A stretch of 64,000 nucleotides of DNA, from the NCBI RefSeq assembly GCF_001653715.1, contig NZ_LWHQ01000028.1, positions 1 through 64,000 on the forward strand. The letters are read 5' to 3'. Shown here in pieces: positions 52,840 through 62,035 of the stretch (position 1 is the first letter of the stretch; every line of letters begins with the position of its first letter). The translations under genes and the position numbers were made by a program. The notes beneath the pieces are model-generated. The model made no database searches. It worked only from the letters and a program-made list of their open reading frames with translations, and was not told the DNA's origin. The stretch is from Methylobacterium platani (GTDB lineage Bacteria; Pseudomonadota; Alphaproteobacteria; Rhizobiales; Beijerinckiaceae).

Positions 52840-54356
52840 GCCTCGCCACCCGCCGGGGCTTGGCCCGTCAACATCGCCACCTTGCCCCGGTAGGCCGGCA
52901 AGCCCGTGAGCACGCCTTCGAAGTCCTCAAGCGCCTGGCCGACCTCGAGGCCGCCCTCGGATAGCTTCAGCTCGCGGATGGTGCGCTCATGCGCGTTGAC
53001 CCGGCTCTTCATTACCGAGAGGGCGGTGCGAACCATGCCCTGAGCCTCGAAGAACCGGAACAGCAGGATGCCGTCGCTGAGATAGCTCATGTCGACATCC
53101 GTTCGGACTTCGCCGACAACGCCGTGCTGGCCGAGGACCAGCAGGGTGGTGATGCCCTGCTGGTTGAGGTAGCTCAGCAACTCGTGCATCTGTAGGACCA
53201 GGAATTCCTCGCCCGGCATCGCGTGCAGGTAGGCGTTGAGGCTGTCGATGACGACGACCGACGACCCGCGCTTCTCGACCGCCTCCCTGGCCATGGTGGC
53301 GAACTCGCCCGGCGAAACCTCGGCGGGGTCGATCTGGGTGATGGTCAGCCGCCCGGATTCGATATGCGGTCTGAGATCCATGCCGAGCGTGGCCGCCCGG
53401 GTCATCAGGGTCGCGAGTCCCTCATCGAACAGGTAGTAGGTCGCCGTCTCGCCGCGCTCCAGCGCCGCCTTCATGCACCGGACCGCGGTCGTGGTCTTGC
53501 CGACGCCGGAGGGCCCGAGCAGGAGCATGTTGGTTCCGGGCACGAGGCCGCCGCCGAGCAGCAGGTCGAGTTCGGCAGACCCGGTGGACTTGGCCACCGG
53601 GTCGAAGGCCGCGTGGTGCTGGGACGCGATCAGGCGCGGGAACACCCGGATGCCGCCGGTCTCCAGGGCGAAATCGTGGTGGCCGCCGCTGAACTTGATG
53701 CCGCGCATCTTCACGATCCGCAGCCGTCGCCGCTCGGACCCGTATTCGCGCGCCATCTGGTCCAGAGAGATCACACCGTGCGCGATGCTGTGCAGCTGGA
53801 CATCCCCCGTCTCCGAGGTTTTGTCGTCGAGAAGCAGCACCGTGCAGGCGCGCTTGGCGAAGAACCGCTTGAGCGCCAGGATCTGACGCCGGTAGCGCAG
53901 CGGGTTCTGAGCGAGCAGGCGCAGCTCCGAGAGACTGTCGAACACGACCCTGTCGGGCTTCGTCTCGCCGACGCGGGCAATGACGTCCTTGACGGTCTCG
54001 CCGAGTTCGAGTTCGGAGGGATGCAGGATCGATTGCTCGCTGTCGGGATCGAGGCCCATCTCGTCGACGAGCTCGTAGACGTCGATGCCGTCGAGCGACC
54101 ATCCGTGCGTCGCGGCGGCGGCGCGGAGTTCGTCCGAGGTCTCGGACAAGGTGACGTAGAGCGCCCGTTCACCGCGGGCCGCCCCCTCGCGGAGGAACTG
54201 GAGCGCGATGGTGGTCTTGCCCGTGCCCGGGGTGCCCTCCAGCAGATAGAGCCGGCTCGGGGTCAGGCCGCCGCAGAGAACGTCGTCGAGACCGGGGACG
54301 CCGGTCGAGATCCGGGGCTCCTTGCCGGGCGTCCGGCGCGTTGCGGGTTCGGTCAT
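52836..54356 (-). CDS. KaiC-like double-domain ATPase coupled to hybrid kinase
   Basis: Encodes 506 aa with two KaiC domains: Walker A GTPGTGKTT (~43-51) and GPSGVGKTT (~278-286), Walker B RVVFDSLSE and VVVIDSLNAY, plus the family stretch QIDPAEVSPGEFATMAREAVEKR. It parallels the 478-aa protein at 47121-48557 along the whole length. The tail is longer (~30 residues, FEGVLTGLPAYRGKVAML). The stop overlaps the kinase ATG. KaiA and KaiB are not encoded nearby, so a clock is not implied. Confidence 0.92.
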   Translation of the reverse strand: MTEPATRRTPGKEPRISTGVPGLDDVLCGGLTPSRLYLLEGTPGTGKTTIALQFLREGAARGERALYVTLSETSDELRAAAATHGWSLDGIDVYELVDEMGLDPDSEQSILHPSELELGETVKDVIARVGETKPDRVVFDSLSELRLLAQNPLRYRRQILALKRFFAKRACTVLLLDDKTSETGDVQLHSIAHGVISLDQMAREYGSERRRLRIVKMRGIKFSGGHHDFALETGGIRVFPRLIASQHHAAFDPVAKSTGSAELDLLLGGGLVPGTNMLLLGPSGVGKTTTAVRCMKAALERGETATYYLFDEGLATLMTRAATLGMDLRPHIESGRLTITQIDPAEVSPGEFATMAREAVEKRGSSVVVIDSLNAYLHAMPGEEFLVLQMHELLSYLNQQGITTLLVLGQHGVVGEVRTDVDMSYLSDGILLFRFFEAQGMVRTALSVMKSRVNAHERTIRELKLSEGGLEVGQALEDFEGVLTGLPAYRGKVAMLTGQAPAGGEA

Positions 54357-54644
54357 CGCGGAGGGTCCAGGTTCCTTGGGGCCGGTGGAGACCGCCGCCC
54401 GGCACGGCGGCGGTCCTTCCGGTCCCTCGTGGGTGCTCGCGAACGGTATGTCGGGAGTACCGGAGAACGCGGCATACGCCGAGTGAGGGTGTCAGGATAC
54501 ATCCCTGGAGATTCCACGGACGACCGTCCGGCGGTCGACCACCCGAGGTCCGGACGCTCCGAGGGTCTGCAAGCGACCCTGCCAGGCTCGTTCGCACGGC
54601 GACGGATGCCGGAGGAAGGGCGAGTGTACGAGTTCGTCCGGCGA

Positions 54645-54923
54645 TCATGCCGCGGAGATCCCGCGGGCCCTGACCTGCCGCCAAGCCGCTACGGCGGCTC
54701 GTCGGGCCTCGTACACCATACGCTGCGGCGTCCCTGGCTCACCCCTGCCGAGGGGGCCGTAGCCGTGGAGCAGGACGCCGTCGGGCCCATGGAGCCGCTG
54801 CACCTCGGCCCGCCACGCGCGATCGGCGAGGGCCAGTCGGTGCTCGGTCTCCACCAGGCGCTGCGCGTTCATCGCGACGCTCGTTGCGGTCACCCCTGAA
54901 GCGGACACTCCCGAGGCGGTCAT
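54645..54923 (-). CDS. Small hypothetical protein, second gene of a pair
   Basis: Encodes 92 aa, MTASGVSASGVTATSVAMNAQRLVETEHRLALADRAWRAEVQRLHGPDG... The ATG overlaps the stop of the upstream small gene (ATGA). The centre is helical and charged. No family recognised. Confidence 0.55.
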   Translation of the reverse strand: MTASGVSASGVTATSVAMNAQRLVETEHRLALADRAWRAEVQRLHGPDGVLLHGYGPLGRGEPGTPQRMVYEARRAAVAAWRQVRARGISAA

Positions 54924-55168
54924 GGCGCCGCGAGCCGCTTGGTGTTCGCCGCCACGTGCTCGCGGTAGCGGGCGACCACCATCTCGGGCGACCCGCCGGA
55001 CGAGAGCGTCACCATCGCCTCGCCGGCCGCCGAGACTTTCTCCGTCACCATGGACTGAGCCTCGGCCCACCCCTCGGGACCGCCCCAGGCCAGCCGGACC
55101 ATTCGCAGCTCGACGACCTTCTGGGCTTCGATCGCGAGCATCATCGAGGACAGCAACAGGTTGATCAT
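54920..55168 (-). CDS. Small hypothetical helical protein
   Basis: Encodes 82 aa, MINLLLSSMMLAIEAQKVVELRMVRLAWGGPEGWAEAQSMVTEKVSAAGEAMVTLSSGGSPEMVVARYREHV... A two-helix pattern 'EKVxAAGEAxxTLxxGGSPxxVxxxYRxxVxAN' is shared with many rhizobial small proteins of unknown role and resembles phasin-like helices. Coupled to the following gene by a four-base overlap. Confidence 0.6.
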   Translation of the reverse strand: MINLLLSSMMLAIEAQKVVELRMVRLAWGGPEGWAEAQSMVTEKVSAAGEAMVTLSSGGSPEMVVARYREHVAANTKRLAAP

Positions 55169-55323
55169 GTCTCGCTCCGCACCGCGGCAGATGCGGCACG
55201 GCGTCAACCCGCCGCGATGGAGGATTGATCCGGCCCCGAAACGCAGCGCAGCCCTGCAAGCCGCCCCGTGACCAAGGGGCGACCTGCGCGAGCCCGCGAG
55301 CCGACGGGCCGGGCCGGATCGTC

Positions 55324-56142
55324 TCATGCCGTGAGCGGCGTCGCCTCCTCGGTCGTCACCCGGAAATCCACGAGGGTGTTCGGCCCGAACGTGAGCGTCA
55401 GGGGCACGTCGGCGGCGTCGCGTCCGTAGGCGATTAGGATCCTGCCGATTCGCGAGCTGTTGTTGCGCGGATCGAAGGTGTGCCAGCGGCCGCCCAGGAA
55501 GACCTCCATCCAGGCCGCGAAATCTCCCGGAGCATGCGGCAACGGCAGACCGATGTCGCTGACATAACCGGTGCAGTAGCGAGCCGGGATGTTGAGGCAG
55601 CGGCAGAACGCGATCGCGAGATGGGCGTAGTCGCGACAGACACCGCGACGTTCCTCGAAGGCCTCCAGCGCCGTCCGGGTGGGCCGGGAATGCTCGTAGC
55701 CGAAGGCGATGCGATCGTGAACGTAGTCGCAGATCGCCTGCACCCGCGCCCATCCCGGTGCCATGGCGCCGAACAGGTCCCAGGCAGTCTGCGACAGGCG
55801 ATCGGTCTCGCAGTACCGGCTCCCGAGCAGGTAGAGCAGCGTGTCGACGGGCAGGCTGCGCACCTCCTCCTGTCGTGCGGCCGTGTCGGTCATGTCCCCG
55901 TTGCCGTGATCGCGGACGACCGTGTCGGTCTTGAGCGTGAAACGCCCGGCCGGCGCGACGAGCCGGTTGCACCAATTCCCGAACGTGTCCCGATAGCCCT
56001 CCAGGGGCACGGCCGGCACCGTCAGCAGATAATCCGGTCGCTCGAGATCGGAGAACCGCGACGCGTGGACGTTGAGCATCGTGACGACCGGCGTGTCCTG
56101 CACGAAGTCGTAGGTCATTTCACAGCCGACGTGGATGCGCAT
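55324..56142 (-). CDS. Transglutaminase-like cysteine protease-fold protein
   Basis: Encodes 272 aa: N-terminal beta domain (1-135) then transglutaminase-like core with Cys169 in RRGVCRDYAHLAIAFCR, a CTGYV strand and the DFAAWMEVFLGGRWHTFDPRNN region. The position where many transglutaminase folds have His reads Ala (DFAAW); I believe this is common in this bacterial subgroup, so activity is uncertain. No signal peptide: cytoplasmic. Often found near circadian/stress or nitrogen-storage genes, without assigned function. Start ATG 56142 (MRIHVGCEMTY) fits the family. Confidence 0.87.
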   Translation of the reverse strand: MRIHVGCEMTYDFVQDTPVVTMLNVHASRFSDLERPDYLLTVPAVPLEGYRDTFGNWCNRLVAPAGRFTLKTDTVVRDHGNGDMTDTAARQEEVRSLPVDTLLYLLGSRYCETDRLSQTAWDLFGAMAPGWARVQAICDYVHDRIAFGYEHSRPTRTALEAFEERRGVCRDYAHLAIAFCRCLNIPARYCTGYVSDIGLPLPHAPGDFAAWMEVFLGGRWHTFDPRNNSSRIGRILIAYGRDAADVPLTLTFGPNTLVDFRVTTEEATPLTA

Positions 56143-56490
56143 CGCGTGTCTCCGGGGGGACGGCAGGGTCGCGCTCTCCCTGAACGCGGGTCGGCTCGCG
56201 TCTCCGGTTCACGTGGCTGCACGCGAACGATCCATGACACGAATGGGCGATCTGTACAGCACGAACAAAGAGCTTTTCCGTTCGCCGGACTGGAACCCGA
56301 TCATCGAAGCGACAACCGGCCCCCGGCAGGGGCATAGGCCGGTCGCTCCCTCCCATCGCGGCATTCGCGGTGGTTGCAGGCATTTGGGCGTCGTGGTCCC
56401 GACGGGCCGAAAACCCGCAACGGCGTCGGAATCCAGCCGCCACCCTTTCATGCCAAAACATGATAGAGTGGGTTTTTAGAAGGTCTCTCG
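56143..56490. other. Divergent intergenic region
   Basis: No gene supported. It lies between the divergently read transglutaminase-like gene and a small secreted-protein gene, so both promoters should be here; none is clear. Confidence 0.35.
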
Positions 56491-56835
56491 ATGAACCGTC
56501 AAAATAATGCAGTGGTGTTTCTGGCCACGCTGATCTGCGCGGCTGTCCTCTCCGGCATCTGGTCCAGCGCCGGAGCGCGCCCGGCCGGTGCCGGGACCGG
56601 TTCCGGGCACTCCACCGAGCGATCCGTCGATGGATCCGCTTCCAAGGTCAAATTGGATCCCGCGAAAATCGAAGACCGCGCCAGGAGAAGAAGGGAGGCC
56701 GACCGCAGGCGCGACGAGCGCATGAACAAGCTCGGTGCCTCGATCTGCACGGGCTGCGGCGGTCCCATCGTTCCGTTTGACCCGAGCGGAGGCGATCCGA
56801 GCATCAACGGCAGATCGAAACCACAAAGGCGCTGA
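56491..56835 (+). CDS. Small exported protein with a CxGCGG motif
   Basis: Encodes 114 aa: N-terminal helix/signal (MNRQNNAVVFLATLICAAVLSGIWSSAGA), a charged middle (KIEDRARRRREADRRRDERM) and CTGCGGPIVPFD with two close cysteines. AAGGTCTCTCG precedes the ATG. No family recognised. Confidence 0.55.
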   Translation: MNRQNNAVVFLATLICAAVLSGIWSSAGARPAGAGTGSGHSTERSVDGSASKVKLDPAKIEDRARRRREADRRRDERMNKLGASICTGCGGPIVPFDPSGGDPSINGRSKPQRR

Positions 56836-57194
56836 ATGGTCGGCAGGAGTTCGTCATCGTGTGCGCAGCCGGGCGAGAGGCGGGCGGAAACCATGACGAC
56901 ACGCCATTGGCTTCGCGCGATGGATCGGCACCGATGGTCCGTAGCCGCTTGGGCGAGATCGGGTGCCAAGCCCGTATAGCGATCGAGGAGCGGGATGTCC
57001 CCGCTCGCCGACGCGCCGCTTCGTGAGACCACGGCGATCTTCGGACAATCGCTGCATGGGTTCGATGTCGCAGCCCGGATGGCAGCGTGACGGCCACGCC
57101 CACCTCCGGCTCGAAAGCCGGCTATCGGGTGTCGGCCGCCTGTCGCCGCTCCGGGACGGCGAGGCACTCAGCGGGTCGTGCGAACCCGGACGGA
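56836..57194. other. Gap between convergent genes
   Basis: No gene supported. Frames on both strands lack ribosome binding sites and motifs. Confidence 0.35.
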
Positions 57195-57326
57195 CTACCG
57201 TTTCACGCCGGGCTTGCCGTTCGTCACGACCTGGCCCTTCGTGCTCGGTGCAGCCGCAATGACTTTCGGGGTTTCCTTCTTCGGCTTCTTGGCTTCACGG
57301 TTTCCACGGGTTCGATCGCTAGTCAT
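57195..57326 (-). CDS. Very small basic protein
   Basis: Forty-three codons, MTSDRTRGNREAKKPKKETPKVIAAAPSTKGQVVTNGKPGVKR, with GGAGAAG seven bases before the ATG. Small lysine-rich proteins of this 'RTRGNREAKKPK' type recur in Methylobacterium and rhizobia. The gene begins 15 bases after the end of the upstream gene at 57341. Confidence 0.6.
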   Translation of the reverse strand: MTSDRTRGNREAKKPKKETPKVIAAAPSTKGQVVTNGKPGVKR

Positions 57327-57340
57327 CTGGACTTCTCCGG

Positions 57341-57673
57341 TCAGATGTTGGGAGCCTGCGAGTCTTGCGCCTCGGGCTCGGTCGGCCCCGACAGACGCGC
57401 GAAGTCGGACAACACGGCGGCGACCATGCTCTGCAAGCGAGGATCATCGCAGGAGAGCGTCGCGGCAAACCTTTCGAGCAGATACTTCGCTTTGTCGGCG
57501 GCCTCCGGCCATGTCGTCGCCTCGGCCGCGAACAGGTGGGCTTCCAGGTCGTGCTGGCGCGCGACGAGGCCGGCACGTTGCGCTTTCACCGCAGCTCGCC
57601 TGCGGCGCACCTTCGTCGCCTTCTGGGCGGCCATGCCGCGCCGTTCGTCAAGCTCGATCGGACGCTCCGTCAT
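57341..57673 (-). CDS. Hypothetical helical protein
   Basis: Encodes 110 aa, MTERPIELDERRGMAAQKATKVRRRRAAVKAQRAGLVARQHDLEAHLFAAEATTWPEAADKAKYLLERFAATLSCDDPRLQ... The pattern 'TWPEAAxKAxYLLxRFA' is shared with other small methylobacterial proteins. Mostly helix. Likely cotranscribed with the 43-aa gene downstream. Confidence 0.6.
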   Translation of the reverse strand: MTERPIELDERRGMAAQKATKVRRRRAAVKAQRAGLVARQHDLEAHLFAAEATTWPEAADKAKYLLERFAATLSCDDPRLQSMVAAVLSDFARLSGPTEPEAQDSQAPNI

Positions 57674-57849
57674 CCAGCCAACCCTCCATGCTGCATTGCT
57701 GGCTCTTCGCCGCCGGGATGCGAACGCGAGTGCTCCGAGGGACCCTCTCGGACCGTGGCCGACGGAGCCGCGGAAGGGGGCCATGGCCTCGACACCCTGA
57801 TATGCGGGGCACTGGACCCACGCACGTACGTTCCTTGCGCGAACGAGGT

Positions 57850-58116
57850 TCAGGGACCAGGAATGGCCGTGGCTGCCGGTAACGACGCCAAAGAATTCGG
57901 GTCACGAGTGGAGCTCGTGCCGATACCGCTGAGCAAGCGCTCGATCAGCATCGTCGCTTCATGGATCTGCATTGCCGCGCCTCTGATCGTCTCGAGACTG
58001 GCTCGCCCAGGCTCGTCGGCACTCCACCAGCGACCATTGTCGATGGCTTGAAGCAGGCGGCCGATCCGTCTGTGATCCCGCTCGATTTGTTCGATGACCT
58101 CAGCACCGTAGGGCAC
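57850..58116 (-). CDS. Small hypothetical protein
   Basis: Encodes 88 aa from a GTG with AGGAGATA seven bases upstream (MPYGAEVIEQIERDHRRIGRLLQAIDNGRWWSADEPGRASLETIRGAAMQIHEATMLIERLL...). It is two bases downstream of the gene ending at 58119, so clearly cotranscribed. A helical hairpin around a conserved WW is the only visible trait. Confidence 0.6.
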   Translation of the reverse strand: MPYGAEVIEQIERDHRRIGRLLQAIDNGRWWSADEPGRASLETIRGAAMQIHEATMLIERLLSGIGTSSTRDPNSLASLPAATAIPGP

Positions 58117-58118
58117 GA

Positions 58119-58577
58119 CTATCTCCTAGAATGAAATGATAGTGAGATCTGCTGCCAAAGGCGCACCGTGCGATCATAGGATATTTGGCCGACAGCATGA
58201 GAGCGATCATAACCGCGACGGTTTCCCTGCATGCGTGCCAGTTTCAGCCGGCCGACGATCCTGTCGAGACGCCGCTCCTCGCGTGCAATGCTCGACAAGA
58301 TGTCGCGTGCGCGATCGCAAAACACGTCCTTGGATTCGACTGTGGTTGTTCCGTTCGCACTTGGCAGTACTCGCGGACCTGATCCTTCTGACGTGCGACG
58401 ATGCAGTTCGGCCCAGGCATTCAGGTGGCGCAGGAGCCTGATGTGATCGCGTTCCTCAAGCGCCTGTTCGATGCGCCAGCCGAGCAAACGGAGCCGCAGG
58501 TTGACGATGACGGCACGCAGGGTCGATCGACCGTAATCTGGGGAACGCTGCCGGCGAGAAGGAAAGTCGGTGGGCAT
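58119..58577 (-). CDS. Hypothetical protein
   Basis: Encodes 152 aa, MPTDFPSRRQRSPDYGRSTLRAVIVNLRLRLLGWRIEQALEERDHIRLLRHLNAWAELHRR..., with GGAGGGCGCC directly before the ATG. Basic and helical; no transmembrane segment. First gene of a two-gene unit with 57850-58116. Family unknown. Confidence 0.6.
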   Translation of the reverse strand: MPTDFPSRRQRSPDYGRSTLRAVIVNLRLRLLGWRIEQALEERDHIRLLRHLNAWAELHRRTSEGSGPRVLPSANGTTTVESKDVFCDRARDILSSIAREERRLDRIVGRLKLARMQGNRRGYDRSHAVGQISYDRTVRLWQQISLSFHSRR

Positions 58578-58753
58578 GGCGCCCTCCGGTGCAGTCCTGG
58601 CCCATCGCCACGACACCAGTACGTATATGGTGTGCACTGAGCGGATAGCAACTCAAATCCGAAAATACACAAAAAATCACCGTGCGGCCAATGAAGTTGT
58701 AGGCCATGAGAACTTATCTTACCCTGTGGTTGTTGATCTCGAAGCTGAGCAAT

Positions 58754-58961
58754 ATGGACGTCAACGATCGCGCTTCTCCAGCGAGCCCGGGACGCTATCG
58801 ACGCGCAAAGCGCGTTCGAGCGGACTCCGCTCGCCGCCGTGCCGACGGGCATGAGATCGCTCAAGGTCGGCGACGATGCGAACGAACTCCGCTGCATTCG
58901 CATGGAAATGGCATACAGCTCCAAGGGCGTCTCAAGCCGCCAACCCATCATGATCGATTGA
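58754..58961 (+). pseudogene. Possible frameshifted small gene
   Basis: After ATGGACGTCA the coding-like reading is one frame over: TIALLQRARDAIDAQSAFERTPLAAVPTGMRSLKVGDDANELRCIRMEMAYSS to a TGA at 58959-58961. The composition is that of a real helical protein, but no start codon exists in this frame until Met30. A single-base change near 58763 would restore it. Confidence 0.35.
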
Positions 58962-59089
58962 ATATTTCAACAAAAATACTATAGCTTTTTCCATTGAATG
59001 AAATCGCGATGCGACCAAAAATTCAGCAGGGACTTGAAGCAGCAGATTTGGCCATCTCGTGTTAGGCAATGCTGCCCTACGTTAAAATC

Positions 59090-59332
59090 TCAGGCTGTGT
59101 CGATCAACCATTCCGCGCTAAGAATGAGAGAGGCTGCGAATAATGCCTGCCCTGTCTCGTCGCGCATCAGCACCGCAACCTGCCGGCTTTTACCCAGGCT
59201 CATTTCCTCACGCGCGATATCTGGCAGAATACGGATCGCGGCATCGCGGGCAGCATAAGCGTTAGGAAATTCGGTTCCTATATCGTCGGGGATCAGTTGG
59301 CCGTCTTGGATGTCGAAAAAGAAACGCGGCAT
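59090..59332 (-). CDS. DUF6894-like small protein
   Basis: Encodes 80 aa, MPRFFFDIQDGQLIPDDIGTEFPNAYAARDAAIRILPDIAREEMSLGKSRQVAVLMRDETGQALFAASLIL, a clear member of the same family as 22615-22851 (shared MPxFFFDIxDG, DDxG, and a final strand 'xVxxxDxxGxxxxxAxL'). Function unknown; abundant in this group of bacteria. Confidence 0.82.
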   Translation of the reverse strand: MPRFFFDIQDGQLIPDDIGTEFPNAYAARDAAIRILPDIAREEMSLGKSRQVAVLMRDETGQALFAASLILSAEWLIDTA

Positions 59333-59615
59333 CGCATGCTCTGCTCGTGTAACCCGGGAGCGCGCATGTCTCACAGCCGCCAAGGGGCAAAACAGGTGTT
59401 GGCGATGATGTGCCCTTATCTCGAAAGAAATCGAGGTGCATTAACATAAATCAAACCAGGCGGATCGCAGCCGCTGCCCCGCCTCTCACAAGACCGATGC
59501 GTGAAAATTTCTGCCCGACTATGGTCGTTTTAGCTCACTAAGCGCGTTGCGTTAAGCGAACCCACCTGCCGTGAGTGACAGTGGGCGTAGCGTTCAGCGA
59601 GGGAGACGAAAAACG

Positions 59616-59864
59616 ATGCCCATCACATACGACGAAGAATGGAAGCCCGGCTCTGACAAACATTCGAGCGTGAGGCAGGTTTATCACGATGGGAAGCGGC
59701 TCGGCCGAGTACGATCCTGGAAAGCAGAAGATCCTGGCGAGTTGACTGGTGAGTGGTTCACTGTCGAACGATGGGAGAAGGGTCTGCATGTTCCTCAAGA
59801 AGGAATGTATGTTGATTTCCAGGAGGCTCTGGAGCGGGTCGCGCTCTACAATGTAACGCACTAA
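59616..59864 (+). CDS. Small hypothetical protein
   Basis: Encodes 82 aa, MPITYDEEWKPGSDKHSSVRQVYHDGKRLGRVRSWKAEDPGELTGEWFTVERWEKGLHV... with GGGAGACGA before the ATG. Looks like a compact beta-rich domain. No family recognised. Confidence 0.55.
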   Translation: MPITYDEEWKPGSDKHSSVRQVYHDGKRLGRVRSWKAEDPGELTGEWFTVERWEKGLHVPQEGMYVDFQEALERVALYNVTH

Positions 59865-59963
59865 AAATAAGCGCCTCTGTCATCAATCTTGGCACTTGTT
59901 TATCTAAGCGCTCTTTAGTATTTTTTACGCTAAAGCAATTTTCAAAAAAATTTTATGATTAAA

Positions 59964-60143
59964 TTATTCTAGTTTCGTCGCGTCACATTTACAAACACAA
60001 GGCTTAAAGGGTCCAAAATTATAAATGGCAATAAGTGGTCTGGTTTGCTCTAGCAGCTTACGAGATTTTTCTATGCTTTCACGGGATGATTCGATTAGCC
60101 AGGCATCGTATTCTGAAGCTGTGAAACGCTTGTGAGATGACAT
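59964..60143 (-). CDS. Small hypothetical protein
   Basis: Encodes 59 aa, MSSHKRFTASEYDAWLIESSRESIEKSRKLLEQTRPLIAIYNFGPFKPCVCKCDATKLE. The helical 'ESIEKSRKLLEQTRPLIA' pattern is typical of small proteins of this group. The C-terminus has two cysteines in CVCKC. A weak ribosome binding site; start could be further upstream. Confidence 0.4.
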   Translation of the reverse strand: MSSHKRFTASEYDAWLIESSRESIEKSRKLLEQTRPLIAIYNFGPFKPCVCKCDATKLE

Positions 60144-60826
60144 CGCCATGACAGCGCTCGTCGCGATGCAGGCGGGAGCGCACGTCTCTCTCGGCCACCA
60201 GCGCCTACAGGTTAAAACGGCTGGCGATGGAGATATCCTGCGCCTGCATTGCGAATTATTCAAGTGAGGCGGCGCAGATTATTTTTAATCAGATCAGAAA
60301 ATTGAGTACCGTTGGCATCTTGTTCAACAGTTCTATGACATGCAGCGAACGCATCTCGAACTTCGTCAATCAGACGCATGTCTTCCACATCACCTTGCGC
60401 CCCTCCAGCACTAGTGGCGCGATTGAGGCAGGCGGCGAGGGGGCTAGATGAGAAAGCAGATCGGTACTCCATCCCCCCGCTGAGCAAGTACTGTCAAACT
60501 GCGCCGCTCCGGCCATAGCCCAGGCGCGCATGCGAACTTACCCAGGACGCTTGGCTCGAGAAAACTCGCTCAAGAGAGATCGGTGACCCTCAAGGATAAT
60601 CCGCTTTGTCTACGATCGAGTTCGTGACCTCATTGCCGCGAACATTAATGATGAAGTGCAAGCGCTTCGTTGGAATTGCTTGGCGATCTTACATCTTCGC
60701 GCCGCGTTCAGGGAAATTTTCTCTCTCACATATTGTTTTTTTCTAATGAATACTTGTAGAAGATATTTTGTATTTTATTCTGAGTTTTTTTAATATCATA
60801 ATTACATAATCAGCAAGCATTATATC
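60144..60826. other. Intergenic region with AT-rich right end
   Basis: No gene firmly supported. A 75-codon frame on the minus strand (60260-60487, ending TVEQDANGTQFSDLIKNNLRRLT) is the only suggestive one and lacks a clear ribosome binding site. 60710-60830 is strongly AT-rich. Confidence 0.35.
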
Positions 60827-60994
60827 TTATAAATCGGATGCCTCTTCTGTATCCATTACAAAACTAGCCATGCTGTTATCATCATCAATATCTTTGAATT
60901 CAATCCAAAGCAGATTGTGGCCGCAAGGAAAATTCTTGATCTGTTGTAGCACCATGATCGCGATCTGCGGCCACGTTTTCCATTCGCGTTGCAT
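60827..60994 (-). CDS. Possible small hypothetical protein
   Basis: Fifty-five codons, MQREWKTWPQIAIMVLQQIKNFPCGHNLLWIEFKDIDDDNSMASFVMDTEEASDL. The reading has a balanced composition and an acidic end; GGAAC lies eight bases before the ATG. Family unknown. Confidence 0.35.
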   Translation of the reverse strand: MQREWKTWPQIAIMVLQQIKNFPCGHNLLWIEFKDIDDDNSMASFVMDTEEASDL

Positions 60995-62035
60995 GCGCTC
61001 GTTCCGGAGGCGGCAGACACTGCTGCGCCACCGCAGGCCCACAGTCAAATTAGAAATTCCGTTTTCCTACAATCATACCCTTATGCCGCACCCTCGATCA
61101 CCGATATTCGCCATCAAACAGAGGGCAAAGAATTGAATTAATGTCATTTATGATCAAATTTTTACTTGTGAATGTCGATATATTATTTTCCGACACTAAC
61201 CTTGCAATGGTCGTAAATCTCGCTGTTTAACCCCGCTTCGAACACAATACGGGTGATATCGGCACGTCTGTTATCAAGCTGGAGCAAATCTATCGAGCAG
61301 GTGTTGCGTGCTGCGATGGGCAATCGCAGCTCCCTCAGAACGGAGTCGGCCAAGATTCTAAATCTCTGGCGGTCTTTGTGCTGCCGGAACCGGACTAGCA
61401 ACCGAACATTGACCCCGCAGTCACACCAGCCTGCCGCCTCACGGCCGCTCGGCTGGCGTCACCGGCGGGCCGGGTCTCCGTGACGGGGAAAACGCTCCCG
61501 GTCCGCCGCGCGGTCGGCGTTCTGCCTAAGTCGTGTTCAATTCTGGAAAACCTAGATTTTTCCCGCAGGGCGCAGGTCCGGTGCGTGATATGTGACCGCC
61601 CACACCTGCAGAGAGTTTCCCGCCTCGGCAATGATTGGTGGTAATACGCTGGAAACTCGACTTGTCTCGATCGCGAGGATCACCGGTTCCGGCAGCGGCC
61701 GCGTGACGAGGACTTGCTCGCCCGCGTTTCGTCGCGTTGATGGTGCCGACGGTAGCCCGCCGCAACCACGACACGGCCAATATTTAGGATGCTAACCTGG
61801 CGGCGCGCTGCCAGCGCTGTCACATGTTGCGCAATCGCGATAAGCATCAGGGCTGCCACTGGCTTACTCTGTTTCGGCGCAAAGCCATGGGTGACATGTC
61901 CAAGGACGCTACCGACTTGCCTCAACTCGGCCGAGCCGACTCGATCACTCCGGTGGCGGCTCCTGATCAAAACGTTAGGAACGGGACATTCATCAATGCC
62001 AAGGTAGCTCTGGCGGAGGAACGTGGCGAGGGAAC
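60995..62035. other. One-kilobase gap before the GGDEF gene
   Basis: No gene supported. Left part (61100-61200) is AT-rich; the right part is of chromosomal composition. Frames of 60-110 codons show no family motifs. The promoter of the diguanylate cyclase gene should be near 61950-62020. Confidence 0.4.

Noticed and set aside
55324..56142. Loss of the catalytic His in the transglutaminase-like protein as a novelty
   Set aside because: DFAAW in place of DFHAW appears, from memory, to be common in this bacterial subgroup, so it is not treated as unusual.
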